The position numbers and the translations under genes are program-made. From an uncultured bacterium (GTDB taxonomy: Bacteria; Planctomycetota; UBA1135; GCA-002686595): a DNA stretch of 64,000 bases. The stretch is taken from NCBI GenBank assembly GCA_937905825.1, contig CALCXM010000074.1:113564-177563 (forward strand). The letters run 5' to 3'. Below the pieces are notes generated by a model. That model saw only the letters and a list, made by a program, of their open reading frames with translations. It was not told the DNA's origin and made no database searches. Below are positions 1-10,260 of the stretch, in pieces (within the stretch, counting starts at the first letter, position 1; every line of letters starts with the position of its first letter).

Positions 1-1092
<1,092 letters not shown>

Positions 1093-1117
1093 GCTCTAGC
1101 CGCCAAATCGAATCATA

Positions 1118-4100
1118 ATGGCCGAAGCGATCTATAACCGCGTCAACGACTACGGCAGTGTCACGATCTGCCTTGCTTCTCCTGAGGATGTCCGTTCCTG
1201 GTCATTCGGAGAGGTCAAGAAGCCGGAAACCATCAACTACCGGACCTACCGTCCGGAGCGCGATGGCCTTTTCTGCGAGCGTATCTTCGGTCCCGAGCGG
1301 GACTGGGAATGTGCTTGTGGCAAGTACAAGGGCATCAAGCACAAGGGCATCGTCTGCGACAAGTGTGGCGTGATGGTCACCCACAGCCGCGTGCGCCGCA
1401 AGCGCATGGGCCACATCAACCTGGCTGCACCGACTGCGCACATCTGGTTCTTCAAGGCCATGCCCTCACGTTTGGGCAACCTGCTTGGAGTCAAGGTTGC
1501 CAGCCTCGAGCGCGTGATCTACTTCCAGGACTACATTGTCGTCGACCCCGGTGACACGCCCCTCGAGGAGTACCAGTTGCTCACCGAGGACGAGTTCCGC
1601 GAGGCTCGCGCCAAGTATGGCTCCGAATTCGACGCCGACATGGGCGCCGAAGCCGTGCGCAAGATGCTTGGCCGCTTGGACCTGCAGCAGCTCAGCGACG
1701 AGTTGCGCGAGGAGTTGATCTCCACCCGCTCCAAGCAACGTCAAAAGGACATCATCAAGCGTTTGCGCACGGTCGAGATGCTGCGTGACTCGGAGAACAA
1801 CCCGGAGTGGATGGTCTTCGACGTGATCCCCGTGATCCCGCCGGACCTGCGTCCCCTGGTGCTGCTCGATTCGGGCAACTTCGCGACCAGTGACTTGAAC
1901 GACCTTTACCGTCGTTTGATCAACCGCAACAACCGCCTCAAGAAGCTGCTCGACCTCAACGCCCCCGAGGTCATCATTCGCAACGAGAAGCGCATGTTGC
2001 AGCAGTCTGTGGACGCGCTCTTCGACAACGGACGTTGTCGTCGGCCCGTGCTCGGTAGCTCCAACCGCCCGCTCAAGTCCTTGACCGACATGATCAAGGG
2101 CAAGCAGGGTCGCTTCCGCGAGAACCTGCTCGGTAAGCGCGTGGACTACTCCGCGCGATCCGTGATCGTCGTGGGCCCCGAGCTGCACTTGCACCAGTGC
2201 GGCATGCCCAAAACCATCGCCCTGGAGCTCTTCCAGCCCTTCATCATCCGGCGCCTCAAGGAGCTGGGCCTGGCCGACACCATCAAGTCTGCCAAGCGCA
2301 TGCTCGAGCGTCGCGACGAGGACGTCTGGGACATCCTCGAGGAAGTGACCCGCGACCACCCGGTGCTGCTCAACCGCGCACCTACCTTGCACCGCATGGG
2401 CATCCAGGCTTTCGAGCCGGTGCTGATCGAGGGCAACGCGATCCGTTTGCACCCGCTCGTTTGTGGCGGTTTCAACGCGGACTTCGACGGGGACCAAATG
2501 GCCGTCCACCTGCCCCTTTCCTACGAAGCGCAGATCGAAGCGTCGACCCTGATGCTGGCGAGTAACAACGTGTTCTCGCCCGCCAACGGTTCGCCCATCA
2601 TTTCGCCTTCCCAGGACATGGTGCTCGGAATCTTCTACCTGACCCGTCAGCCGATGGGGGACCAGGCCATCGCGAAGAAGAGCCTCTCTTCCTTGCAGGA
2701 ACTGTTCTTGGCCTACGGCCACGGAACCACCAAGACTCACATGACTGTGCGAGTCAAGATGGAGCCGGGGACCCTGGTGAAGATGAGCAGCAAGGCGGAG
2801 CCAGTGCAAGTTGGCGACGATGGCAAGATCGACAACGCGGACGGCGACAAGCGTGTCTACTTGGAGACCACGATCGGTCGTGCGATCTTCAACGACATCC
2901 TTCCTCCCGGGATGCCGTTCTACAACTACGAGCTTTCCAAGCGTGGCGTCAGCGATCTGATCTCTGATTGCCACCGTTTGCTCGGTCGCGATGCGACGCT
3001 CAATCTGCTCGACATGCTGAAGGACCTGGGCTTCAAGTCCTCGACCCGCGCTGGTATGTCTTTCGGCAAGAGCGACATCCGTATTCCGGACACCAAGCCC
3101 GCTATCCTCAAGCGCACCCAAGACGAAGTGGACAAGGTGGAAGTCGCGTTCATGAAAGGTGTGATCACCGAGGGTGAACGCTACCTCAAGATCATCGACG
3201 CCTGGACCCACGCCCGAGAGGAAGTGGGGGAAGACTTGATGAAGGTCTTGTCCGCCGACTACGACACCGAAACCGGCTACGTGAACCCGATTCACTGCAT
3301 GGTGACCTCCGGTGCGCGTGGTTCCGTTGACCAGGTTCGTCAGTTGGGTGGTATGCGAGGCCTGATGGCCAAGCCCAACGGCGACATCATCGAGACGCCC
3401 ATCAAGGCAAACTTCCGTGAAGGCCTGAAGGTGCTGGAGTATTTCTCCTCGACCCACGGTGCTCGGAAGGGTCTGGCGGACACCGCTCTTAAAACCGCGG
3501 ACGCGGGTTACCTGACGCGTAAGTTGACGGACGTGGCCCAGAACGTGGTGATCACGATCGAAGACTGCGGGACGCCCAACGGTGTGATCAAAGCCGTGGT
3601 CTACAAAGGCGACAAAGTGGCGGTTTCCCTGGCTCAGGGAATCCGCGGCCGCGTGGCCCGCGACACCATGGTTGACGTGGTCAGCGACGAAGTGGTCGTT
3701 CGCAAGAACGAGCTCATCACCGAAGAGATCGCCAATCGAATCGAGGCCCTAGGCCACGAGAAGATCTGGGTGCGCTCACCGCTGGCTTGCGAAGCACCTC
3801 TCGGCTGCTGCATGCGCTGCTACGGCATGGACCTCTCACGGGGCACCATCGCGGAGCGCGGACTCGCCGTCGGCATCATCGCCGCCCAGTCGATCGGCGA
3901 GCCGGGTACTCAGCTCACCATGCGGACCTTCCACATCGGTGGTACGGCAAGTCGATCTGTGGAAGAGTCTGATTCCAAGGTGAAGCGCGACGGAAAGATC
4001 CTGTTTGGCACGACCTTGAAGTACGTGACCAACACGGAAGGCGAGGTCGTGACCCTCTCGCGGAACGGCGAGCTGCAGCTGGTGGATGACTCCGGTCGTG

Positions 4101-5494
4101 AAATCGATCGTTACTCCGTCCCGGTTGGTGCTGTGCTGAACGTGGCCGATGGTCAAGAGGTGAAAGCCGGTGAAGCCCTCTGTACATGGGACCCGCACAA
4201 CGTGCCGATCCTGGCAGAGATGGGCGGTACCGTGCGCTTCGAGGACCTTCTAGAAGGCAAGACCCTGCGCAGTGAGAAGGACGCCCGCCACGGCTCCACT
4301 CGTATGCAGGTGACGGAGCACAAGGGTGACCTTCACCCGCAAGTTCTGATCATTGACGACAATGGCGACACCATTGCCCTCTACCCGGTTCCGGAACGTG
4401 CCTACATCGAAGTCGATGACGGCGCCAAGATTGCCGGCGGTCAGATCATCGCCAAGACGGCCCGTGAGGCCGCGGGTACCCAGGACATCACCGGTGGTCT
4501 TCCGCGCGTGACGGAGCTTTTCGAAGCCCGTCAGCCGAAGAACCCGGCCATCATCTCCGAGATCGAAGGTGTGGTGGAGCTCGGCGACAAGAAGCGTGGC
4601 AAGCGAACCATCATCGTGCGCGCCCTCGGCGACAACGGTGAGGTGATTCAAGAGCACGAACACGCGGTTCCTCAAGGCAAGCACCTACGCGTCCACAAAG
4701 GCGATGAAGTGCGCGCTGGCGAGCCCCTGGTCGACGGCCCTCTGCACCCCCAGGACATCCTGCGGATTCGTGGTGAAGAGGAACTCTTGGCCTACCTGAT
4801 GAACGAAGTCCAGAACGTGTACCGCTCCCAGGGCGTGACGATCGACGACAAGCACATCGAAACCATCTTGGCCCAAATGGTGCGCAAGGTGGAGGTCAAG
4901 GACTCCGGTGACTCTGAGTTCCTACCCGGTGCCGTGGTCGAGAAGTTCCGCTTCCGTCGTTCCAACGACGGGCTGCGCGCCGAGCGCAAGAAACCGGCCA
5001 CCGGCCAGACCTTGCTCTTGGGCATCACGAAAGCGTCCCTGTCCTCGGACTCCTTCATCTCGGCGGCTTCCTTCCAGGAGACCACCAAGGTGTTGACCGA
5101 GGCGGCCATCGCTGGTCGTCGCGACTTCCTGATCGGCCTCAAGGAGAACGTTATCCTGGGCCACATGGTTCCCACGGGAACTGGCTTCCGGGATCACTAC
5201 CGGACGCGGGTCAAGAAGAACATCGACTTCGGCGAGATCGGCAGCGGATCGGGCTTTGCCTCGTCCCTGGATTCCGAGCTCGACGAGCTGTTCGGTGGGT
5301 CCGTCGGCCTGGATGCCGCAGCGGCAGCCCTGGCAGCCACGGGCTCCGATGGGGGAGGGACCGCCACGGTGACTGCCCTCCCGGCAGTGGCTGAGGATGC
5401 CCGCATCCTGGAAACTCCGGCGGAAACTCCCGATGAGGGAACCGACGCCGCACCCGACGAAACCGCTTCGGACGACGATTCGAAGACAGAATAA
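1118..5494 (+). CDS. rpoC: RNA polymerase beta' subunit
   Basis: Full-length 1458-residue beta' subunit. The N-terminal zinc finger has Cys65, Cys67, Cys80 and Cys83. The catalytic Mg-binding motif [12 protein letters not shown] lies near residue 452. The second zinc site uses the DCGTPNG cysteine (about residue 815) and the [13 protein letters not shown] cluster (about 890). The trigger/bridge region contains [18 protein letters not shown]. The last ~60 residues are an acidic Asp/Glu/Ala-rich tail ([13 protein letters not shown]), probably disordered. The ATG at 1118 has no clear Shine-Dalgarno sequence, only an A-rich AATCATA leader, a pattern repeated at other genes here. It starts 25 nt after rpoB and is presumably co-transcribed with it. 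Confidence 0.99.
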   Translation: MAEAIYNRVNDYGSVTICLASPEDVRSWSFGEVKKPETINYRTYRPERDGLFCERIFGPERDWECACGKYKGIKHKGIVCDKCGVMVTHSRVRRKRMGHINLAAPTAHIWFFKAMPSRLGNLLGVKVASLERVIYFQDYIVVDPGDTPLEEYQLLTEDEFREARAKYGSEFDADMGAEAVRKMLGRLDLQQLSDELREELISTRSKQRQKDIIKRLRTVEMLRDSENNPEWMVFDVIPVIPPDLRPLVLLDSGNFATSDLNDLYRRLINRNNRLKKLLDLNAPEVIIRNEKRMLQQSVDALFDNGRCRRPVLGSSNRPLKSLTDMIKGKQGRFRENLLGKRVDYSARSVIVVGPELHLHQCGMPKTIALELFQPFIIRRLKELGLADTIKSAKRMLERRDEDVWDILEEVTRDHPVLLNRAPTLHRMGIQAFEPVLIEGNAIRLHPLVCGGFNADFDGDQMAVHLPLSYEAQIEASTLMLASNNVFSPANGSPIISPSQDMVLGIFYLTRQPMGDQAIAKKSLSSLQELFLAYGHGTTKTHMTVRVKMEPGTLVKMSSKAEPVQVGDDGKIDNADGDKRVYLETTIGRAIFNDILPPGMPFYNYELSKRGVSDLISDCHRLLGRDATLNLLDMLKDLGFKSSTRAGMSFGKSDIRIPDTKPAILKRTQDEVDKVEVAFMKGVITEGERYLKIIDAWTHAREEVGEDLMKVLSADYDTETGYVNPIHCMVTSGARGSVDQVRQLGGMRGLMAKPNGDIIETPIKANFREGLKVLEYFSSTHGARKGLADTALKTADAGYLTRKLTDVAQNVVITIEDCGTPNGVIKAVVYKGDKVAVSLAQGIRGRVARDTMVDVVSDEVVVRKNELITEEIANRIEALGHEKIWVRSPLACEAPLGCCMRCYGMDLSRGTIAERGLAVGIIAAQSIGEPGTQLTMRTFHIGGTASRSVEESDSKVKRDGKILFGTTLKYVTNTEGEVVTLSRNGELQLVDDSGREIDRYSVPVGAVLNVADGQEVKAGEALCTWDPHNVPILAEMGGTVRFEDLLEGKTLRSEKDARHGSTRMQVTEHKGDLHPQVLIIDDNGDTIALYPVPERAYIEVDDGAKIAGGQIIAKTAREAAGTQDITGGLPRVTELFEARQPKNPAIISEIEGVVELGDKKRGKRTIIVRALGDNGEVIQEHEHAVPQGKHLRVHKGDEVRAGEPLVDGPLHPQDILRIRGEEELLAYLMNEVQNVYRSQGVTIDDKHIETILAQMVRKVEVKDSGDSEFLPGAVVEKFRFRRSNDGLRAERKKPATGQTLLLGITKASLSSDSFISAASFQETTKVLTEAAIAGRRDFLIGLKENVILGHMVPTGTGFRDHYRTRVKKNIDFGEIGSGSGFASSLDSELDELFGGSVGLDAAAAALAATGSDGGGTATVTALPAVAEDARILETPAETPDEGTDAAPDETASDDDSKTE

Positions 5495-5537
5495 TCATGC
5501 TTTCGCCGACAAGCTGCGAGGGGCCACCCTCCCGGGC

Positions 5538-5565
5538 TTGACGGCCAAGGCCAAATCCCTAGAAT
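5538..5565 (+). promoter_or_regulatory. sigma70-type promoter for rpsL operon
   Basis: The -35 TTGACG (5538-5543) and -10 TAGAAT (5560-5565) are separated by 16 nt, in the rpoC-rpsL gap, about 70 nt before the rpsL ATG. The match to the housekeeping consensus is strong and it faces rpsL. Promoter activity is inferred from sequence only. Confidence 0.6.
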
Positions 5566-5632
5566 ACTCGGCCCTCCAAGTGGAGGACCTTCCTTCGACC
5601 GGCCCCACAAGGGGCGAAGAGACATCTCATTC

Positions 5633-6007
5633 ATGCCGACGATCAACCAGCTAGTCCGTAAGGGCCGTAAGCCGATCAAGAAGCGCTCCAAGTCGCCCGT
5701 CCTTGATTCCTGCCCCCAGCGTCGGGGTGTTTGCCTTCAAGTGAAGACGCAAACCCCTAAGAAGCCGAACTCCGCTCTGCGGAAGATCGCCCGTGTGCGT
5801 CTTTCGAACGGCAAGGAAATTACCGCTTACATCCCCGGCGAAGGCCACAACCTGCAGGAGCACTCGGTCGTGCTCGTGCGCGGCGGTCGCGTTCGTGACC
5901 TGCCCGGTGTGCGCTACCACATCCTGCGTGGAACCCTCGATGCTTCTGGTGTCGACGACCGTATGCAGGGCCGTTCCAAGTACGGAACGAAGCGTCCCAA
6001 GAAGTAG
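5633..6007 (+). CDS. rpsL: 30S ribosomal protein S12
   Basis: 124-residue uS12, a decoding-centre protein of the 30S subunit. It begins [12 protein letters not shown] and carries [11 protein letters not shown] (the lysine position linked to streptomycin resistance in other bacteria) and the second conserved loop [11 protein letters not shown]. The C-terminus [11 protein letters not shown] is typical, and the length is normal for bacteria. The start ATG follows a CATTC leader with no obvious Shine-Dalgarno sequence. First gene of the str block, downstream of a probable promoter and upstream of rpsG. Confidence 0.99.
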   Translation: MPTINQLVRKGRKPIKKRSKSPVLDSCPQRRGVCLQVKTQTPKKPNSALRKIARVRLSNGKEITAYIPGEGHNLQEHSVVLVRGGRVRDLPGVRYHILRGTLDASGVDDRMQGRSKYGTKRPKK

Positions 6008-6139
6008 AGCGCGCGCCGCTCTCCTTCACCTTCGCCACAGTTTCCTTCGCGTTCGCCAAAGAACTGATCCCTTCACGACCCCATTGAACAGGAACTCTTA
6101 GCCGAGATCGGCTGAGCCTGTCGTCACTGTCGAAACAGA

Positions 6140-6613
6140 ATGCCACGTAACTACAAGTCCACTGCCGTCTACATCAAGCCCGATCCCAAGCTGGGCTCGA
6201 TGATCGTGTCGAAGTTCATCAACAAGCTGATGCTTGACGGCAAGAAGAGCACCGCTCAAAAGATCTTCTACGATGCGATGGAGATCGCTTCCAAGCAGTT
6301 GCCCGATGCTGAGGACCAGTTGGAGATCTTCAACAAGGCCCTCGACAACGTGCGCCCCATGGTTGAGGTTCGCTCCAAGCGCGTCGGTGGTGCCAACTAC
6401 CAGGTGCCCCGCGAAGTGAAGCGCAACCGCCAGCAGAGCCTCGCGATCCGTTGGATCGTGGACAACTCGCGCAAGAAGAAAGGCAAGCCCATGTCGGTGT
6501 GCCTCGCTGCGGAATTGGTCGACGCCTACAACGGCACTGGCGCATCCGTGCAGTGGAAAGAGAACATCCACAAGATGGCAGACGCCAACCGCGCTTACGC
6601 TCACTACGCCTGA
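6140..6613 (+). CDS. rpsG: 30S ribosomal protein S7
   Basis: 157-residue uS7, which nucleates assembly of the 30S head and lies near the E/P sites. Diagnostic stretches are KFINKLMLDGKKSTAQKI, the VRPMVEVRSKRVGGANYQVP hairpin, and RGRKE-like NSRKKKGKPMSVCLAAEL. It follows rpsL by 132 nt, as in str operons. No strong Shine-Dalgarno sequence is seen before the ATG. Its TGA is the first part of a hairpin, and an intrinsic terminator follows about 95 nt later, so part of the transcription probably ends here. Confidence 0.99.
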   Translation: MPRNYKSTAVYIKPDPKLGSMIVSKFINKLMLDGKKSTAQKIFYDAMEIASKQLPDAEDQLEIFNKALDNVRPMVEVRSKRVGGANYQVPREVKRNRQQSLAIRWIVDNSRKKKGKPMSVCLAAELVDAYNGTGASVQWKENIHKMADANRAYAHYA

Positions 6614-6630
6614 TCGGGCGAAGCCCGATC
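6612..6630 (+). terminator. hairpin overlapping rpsG stop codon
   Basis: Perfect 8-bp stem GATCGGGC / GCCCGATC with a GAA loop, starting inside the rpsG stop codon. It is followed by TCGACCTTTT. The T-run is offset, so it may be a 3'-end stabiliser or a weak terminator rather than the main stop. Confidence 0.4.
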
Positions 6631-6705
6631 TCGACCTTTTCAACGCCTGCGGCCTTCGGCCGCTGGCAGCGCGAGGAGCCGGGTCAACGAGGAGTAGAGT
6701 CAAGG

Positions 6706-6733
6706 AGCCAGCCTTTTTGGGCTGGCTTTTTCT
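6706..6733 (+). terminator. intrinsic terminator after rpsG
   Basis: Perfect 8-bp stem AGCCAGCC / GGCTGGCT with a TTTTTG loop, immediately followed by TTTTCT. It is the classic shape of a rho-independent terminator for the rpsL-rpsG transcript. Confidence 0.75.
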
Positions 6734-6780
6734 ATTGGCGCGTGGCGGTCCCTGACGTGCGTGTCCTTGGGGCTGTTGCT

Positions 6781-6810
6781 GCGGGTGCGGGTGCGGGTGC
6801 GGGTGCGAGT
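6781..6810 (+). repeat. short tandem repeat, GCGGGT units
   Basis: Four perfect copies of the hexamer GCGGGT plus one imperfect copy (GCGAGT), lying between the rpsG terminator and the tsr3-like start. If read through in that frame it gives Gly-Ala repeats, which do not belong to the Tsr3 fold. Confidence 0.85.
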
Positions 6811-6846
6811 TGGGTGTTGTGGGGGAGTTGGAGTCGCTTGGAGGGG

Positions 6847-7299
6847 ATGATGGAGCTGTTGGACATCTTGATCTTGCGTGACCCGCGGGAGTCGGCGAAA
6901 AAGTGTTCCTTGACGCCTTTGCGCGGGATGCAGGGGATCACTTTTGTGAACTACCATCCGGAGCGCACGATTGAGGCTGGAGGGCGCGTGCTCTTGGATC
7001 CCGACGGAGAGGAGCTGACGCAGGCGGACGCGGGGCGCGGGCTGTTCTTGATCGATTGTTCTTGGCGCCGCTTGGAGGGCTTGAATCGAACGGTGACGGG
7101 GGAGCCTGTCCGTCGTCGATTGCCGGTGCTCAAGACGGCCTATCCGCGCAAGAGCACGACCTTTGACGATCCTGATGCGGGGCTCGCCTCGGTGGAGGCG
7201 TTGTATGCCGCCGCGTGCTTCTTGTGGGGGCCGCGCCCGGAGCTACTGGCCCAGTACCGTTGGGCCGAAGAGTTTTTGGCGCTGAACCCTGAGCTATAG
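6847..7299 (+). CDS. Tsr3/DUF367-like rRNA aminocarboxypropyltransferase
   Basis: About 150 residues. The Tsr3 family (DUF367) adds an aminocarboxypropyl group to the small-subunit rRNA helix-31 loop in eukaryotes and archaea. Visible family marks in order are an N-terminal DPRESAKKCS (family DPKKCSG-like), a central LIDCSWRRLE (VDCSW motif), RRLPVLKTAYP (family LP-L-AANP region), LASVEALYAAACFLWG, and a C-terminal WAEEFLALNPEL. The ATG at 6847 or 6850 follows GGAGGGG and fits the family N-terminus. The open frame continues upstream, but that part is Gly/Ala repeat and crosses the rpsG terminator. The methionine-AANP loop is altered (TAYP), so activity is uncertain. Position between rpsG and an EF-G gene suggests a ribosome maturation role. 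Confidence 0.8.
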   Translation: MMELLDILILRDPRESAKKCSLTPLRGMQGITFVNYHPERTIEAGGRVLLDPDGEELTQADAGRGLFLIDCSWRRLEGLNRTVTGEPVRRRLPVLKTAYPRKSTTFDDPDAGLASVEALYAAACFLWGPRPELLAQYRWAEEFLALNPEL

Positions 7300-7324
7300 C
7301 TCCCGCCAAGTGTCCAATAGTGCC

Positions 7325-9376
7325 ATGGACCTCAGCCGCTTGCGGAACTTCGGAATCGCCGCTCACATCGATGCGGGCAAAACCACCGTCTCGGAACGCA
7401 TGCTCTTCCACACGGGAATCGAGCGACACGCGGGAGCGGTGGATGACGGCACCGCCGTTTTGGATTGGATGCTCGAAGAACGCGAGCGCGGCATCACGAT
7501 CTCTGCGGCGGCGACGCGCTTCCCATGGCGCGAGCACGCCCTGAATTTGATTGATACGCCCGGGCATGTGGACTTCACCGTAGAGGTCGAACGCTGCATG
7601 CGCGTTTTGGATGGGGCGGTCCTGGTGCTCGACGGGGTCGTCGGGGTTCAGGCTCAATCGGAAACCGTCTGGCGCCAGATGAGTCGGCACGGGGTGCCAG
7701 CCATCGCCTTCGTGAACAAATGCGATCGGACTGGAGCGGACTTTCACGGCGCCGTCGAGAGCCTGCGCACGAGGCTGGGGGTGAACCCGGTTCCCATTCA
7801 ATTTCCCGTGCTGGACCCGGCGGGGGGCATTCGGTGCCTGATCGATTTGGTGGAGTCCCGTGCGTGGTCGTTCCCGAGCCGTCCCGGCGGCTGCGCCCTG
7901 GTGGAGGTCGCCGTGCCCGAAGAGGCGATGGATGAGTTGGGTGTTTTGCGCTCCGACATGATCGATGCCTTGGCGGAGGTGGATGACGTGATTCTCTCTC
8001 GCGTGGTCGAGGACGAGGCGCCCACTATTCCCGAGCTGCGTCAGGCCCTGCGGCGCGCCGTGCTCGAGTCTTGCATGATGCCGGTCTTGTGTGGCGCTGC
8101 CCTGCGGGATGTGGGGGTGCGGCCCCTGTTGGACGCGGTTGTGGATTACCTGCCGTCGCCCTTGGACGTGCCCGCGGTCGAAGGGGTGCATCCCGTGGAG
8201 GGTCATAAGGTCCAGCGCGCCGCGGATCCCGAAGGACCCGCCTGCGCCCTCGCGTTCAAGCTGCACTCCAATCACCACGGGGACCTGACCTTCGTGCGTA
8301 TCTATTCGGGCCGGATCGCGGCCGGCGGAGTCCTGTACAACGCGCGGACGGGCCAGAGCGAGCGCGTGGAGGAGGTTCTGCGCATTCACGCGGAAGCCAC
8401 CGAGAGCATCGATGTGGCTTGGGCGGGGGATATTGTCGGTTTGAGGGGTTTGGTCAGCACGGGGACCGGGGACACCCTCTGCAGTGAGGACTACCTAGTG
8501 GCCCTCGAGCCCCTGGAGTTTCCCGATCCTGTCATCTCGCGCGTGATCGAGCTCGAACACGACGCAGACCGCGATCGGCTGAGAACAGTGCTCTCCTGGC
8601 TGTTGCACGAAGATCCCAGCTTGCAAGCCCGGGAGGACATCTCAGGCCAATGGACCCTGAGCGGGATGGGGGAGCTGCACCTGGAGGTGATCGAGCACCG
8701 CCTGCGAACCGAGTTCAAGCTGGACATCCACGCTGGCAAACCCAGGGCTGCCTATCGGGAGACGCTCATCCGCGGGGGAGAGGCTCGCGCGGAGGTGGAC
8801 CGTGCCCTTGGGGGACTCACAGCCCACGGTGTAGCGCGCGTCAGGGTCAGTCCGCGGGACCCGGCCGGGCCTCCGCGGGTCAGCTTTGCTCCGGGTGTTT
8901 TGGCTGCGCACGACTCACCCGCGGGCCACCGAGCCGCTCTTCTCCAGGAATGCCAGGTGGGGCCCCGCTTTGGCTACCCGATCTGGGCGGCCGAGCTGGA
9001 GGTCTTGGAGCTCTCGGGCGGGGATAGCGAGGAGTCCGGGGTGGTGGAGAGCCAGGCCCTGGTGGCCGCTCTGCGGCAGGCCCTCAACCCGAAAAGCGTT
9101 CGCCTGGAGGAGCCCCAGATGAGTCTGGAGATTCACACCCCTGCGGAGTACGCCAGCGGGATTATCGCCGATTTGAACTCTAGAAAAGCGCAGATTCAGG
9201 AGGTTCAAGCGGAGGGCGCAACCCGCGCCATTCGGGGAATGGTGGCCCTCTACGGGGTCTTCGGCTATTCGACGGACCTGCGATCCCTGTCGCAGGGAAG
9301 GGCTAGCTTTTCCCTGGCTCCCTCCGGTTACCGGACGGTGCCCGAGTCCGAACTGGTGGAGCGCGGGCTGCTCTAG
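7325..9376 (+). CDS. fusA: Elongation factor G family GTPase, EF-G2 (recycling)-like
   Basis: About 683 residues at the fusA position of the str operon. All GTPase motifs are present: AHIDAGKTT, RGITI, DTPGH, NKCD (usually NKMD) and a degenerate CGAAL. Domains II and III are well conserved (FKLHSNHHGDLTFVRIYSG, SGMGELHLEVIEHRLR). Domain IV is divergent. The usual tip and G-x-H-D-V-D-S-S-E loop is missing and replaced by LELSGGDSEESGVVES. Domain V (GMVALYGVFGYSTDLRSLSQG) resembles mitochondrial EF-G2 and the second EF-G of spirochaetes and planctomycetes, which acts in ribosome recycling. I therefore favour an EF-G2-type role; a canonical EF-G would then lie elsewhere. The ATG at 7325 is preferred; an in-frame GTG at 7310 is possible. 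No tuf gene follows. Confidence 0.85.
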   Translation: MDLSRLRNFGIAAHIDAGKTTVSERMLFHTGIERHAGAVDDGTAVLDWMLEERERGITISAAATRFPWREHALNLIDTPGHVDFTVEVERCMRVLDGAVLVLDGVVGVQAQSETVWRQMSRHGVPAIAFVNKCDRTGADFHGAVESLRTRLGVNPVPIQFPVLDPAGGIRCLIDLVESRAWSFPSRPGGCALVEVAVPEEAMDELGVLRSDMIDALAEVDDVILSRVVEDEAPTIPELRQALRRAVLESCMMPVLCGAALRDVGVRPLLDAVVDYLPSPLDVPAVEGVHPVEGHKVQRAADPEGPACALAFKLHSNHHGDLTFVRIYSGRIAAGGVLYNARTGQSERVEEVLRIHAEATESIDVAWAGDIVGLRGLVSTGTGDTLCSEDYLVALEPLEFPDPVISRVIELEHDADRDRLRTVLSWLLHEDPSLQAREDISGQWTLSGMGELHLEVIEHRLRTEFKLDIHAGKPRAAYRETLIRGGEARAEVDRALGGLTAHGVARVRVSPRDPAGPPRVSFAPGVLAAHDSPAGHRAALLQECQVGPRFGYPIWAAELEVLELSGGDSEESGVVESQALVAALRQALNPKSVRLEEPQMSLEIHTPAEYASGIIADLNSRKAQIQEVQAEGATRAIRGMVALYGVFGYSTDLRSLSQGRASFSLAPSGYRTVPESELVERGLL

Positions 9377-9508
9377 GGGGGAGCTGTCCGTGCGGTCTGG
9401 GCGAGCCAGCAGCCGGGCCGGGTATTGGTAGGAATCCCCATCTCCGCGGGGTTCGGGGGGGAGTTCCAAAAAACTTTTGCGAAGGAACGACCTTATTGGG
9501 CAGGAGCA

Positions 9509-9537
9509 TTGACGCTTTCAGGGCTCGCTGCTATTTT
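9509..9537 (+). promoter_or_regulatory. sigma70-type promoter for the S10 block
   Basis: TTGACG (9509-9514), a 17-nt spacer and TATTTT (9532-9537), about 150 nt before the rpsJ ATG. Optimal spacing and orientation make this the likely promoter of rpsJ and the downstream ribosomal genes. Confidence 0.6.
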
Positions 9538-9554
9538 GCTCGCCCCTCAGACGG

Positions 9555-9588
9555 AGAGAGGCTCCTTCGGGACCCTCCGAACCTCTCT
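9555..9588 (+). promoter_or_regulatory. hairpin in the rpsJ 5' leader
   Basis: Stem AGAGAGG (9555-9561) / CCTCTCT (9582-9588) enclosing a smaller TCC-TTCG-GGA hairpin. It begins about 10 nt after the expected transcription start, leaving a leader of ~140 nt before rpsJ. The rest of the fusA-rpsJ gap holds no gene. A leader role in ribosomal-protein feedback is inferred, not shown. Confidence 0.4.
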
Positions 9589-9685
9589 TTCAGGCCTCTT
9601 GAGGACCCCCTAACACTGTTTCCTAGCTGATGATTCGCACGGCACTTTGGCTGTGGGGATCGTCTATGGTTACTGCCCGCTACTG

Positions 9686-9991
9686 ATGAAGGACAAGATC
9701 CAAATCCGAATGGAAGCCTACGACCACGAGGCTCTCGACCAATCATGCGTCGACATCGTGGAAACCGCCAAGCGCACCGGTGCGCGCGTGGCTGGGCCCA
9801 TTCCGTTGCCGACGCGAATCGAAAAATACACTGTCCTGCGGTCTCCCTTCATCGACAAGAAGTCCCGTGAGCAGTTTGAGATCCGGACGCACACCCGTCT
9901 GATCTACATCTCGGAGCCCACCCCCCAGACGGTGGACTCCCTCTCGAGCTTGAACATGCCCGCGGGCGTGGACATCCGAATCAAGGCGTAG
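9686..9991 (+). CDS. rpsJ: 30S ribosomal protein S10
   Basis: 101-residue uS10, a 30S head protein that also serves as NusE in antitermination. It starts [20 protein letters not shown]. The conserved loop [20 protein letters not shown] and the end [10 protein letters not shown] are typical. A longer reading from 9647 adds 13 residues (with a GYCPLL stretch) absent from the family, so ATG 9686 is preferred. It has its own upstream promoter and is separated from rplC by an unusually long 269-nt structured gap. Confidence 0.98.
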   Translation: MKDKIQIRMEAYDHEALDQSCVDIVETAKRTGARVAGPIPLPTRIEKYTVLRSPFIDKKSREQFEIRTHTRLIYISEPTPQTVDSLSSLNMPAGVDIRIKA

Positions 9992-10260
9992 GCCTTTTGG
10001 TTCGGAGGCTTCCGCTGATGGAAGCTTCGCTGGACCTTCCTACTTAAAAACCAAGCGATGCGCACGGCGGCTGGCTCAGTGATGAGCCGGCGACCTGGCT
10101 TCTCATCCTGCCACTGGGCATGGATGGGGGTGGGGGCCAGCACGTTGCCCCCTTCTAATTTTTCTCTCTCCATGCCGAGTGGCTCGGCGTCGAGGCTACC
10201 AACTATCTGGTAGGCCTCTACGAGTCGAACCGGCAAGAACAACACTCACTCGCAGGAATC
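9992..10260 (+). promoter_or_regulatory. structured intergenic leader before rplC
   Basis: This 269-nt gap holds no gene but several hairpins. GGGGGC (10132-10137) / GCCCCC (10147-10152) is followed by TTCTAATTTTT, resembling an attenuator. GCCGAG-TGG-CTCGGC is at 10174-10188. GAGGCTACCA (10192-10201) pairs with TGGTAGGCCTC (10208-10218) with one bulge, 42 nt before the rplC ATG. Such a layout suits feedback control by a ribosomal protein, as L4 does at the E. coli S10 leader, but the position after rpsJ is unusual. Function is inferred. Confidence 0.45.

Noticed and set aside
1466..3457. 663-codon open frame on the - strand inside rpoC
   Set aside because: It mirrors rpoC on the opposite strand; GC-rich codon use leaves long antisense frames. 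No domain signature.
6781..6810. Tandem hexamers as a CRISPR or regulatory array
   Set aside because: Units are only six bases with no spacers; a simple repeat. No CRISPR array seen anywhere in the window.
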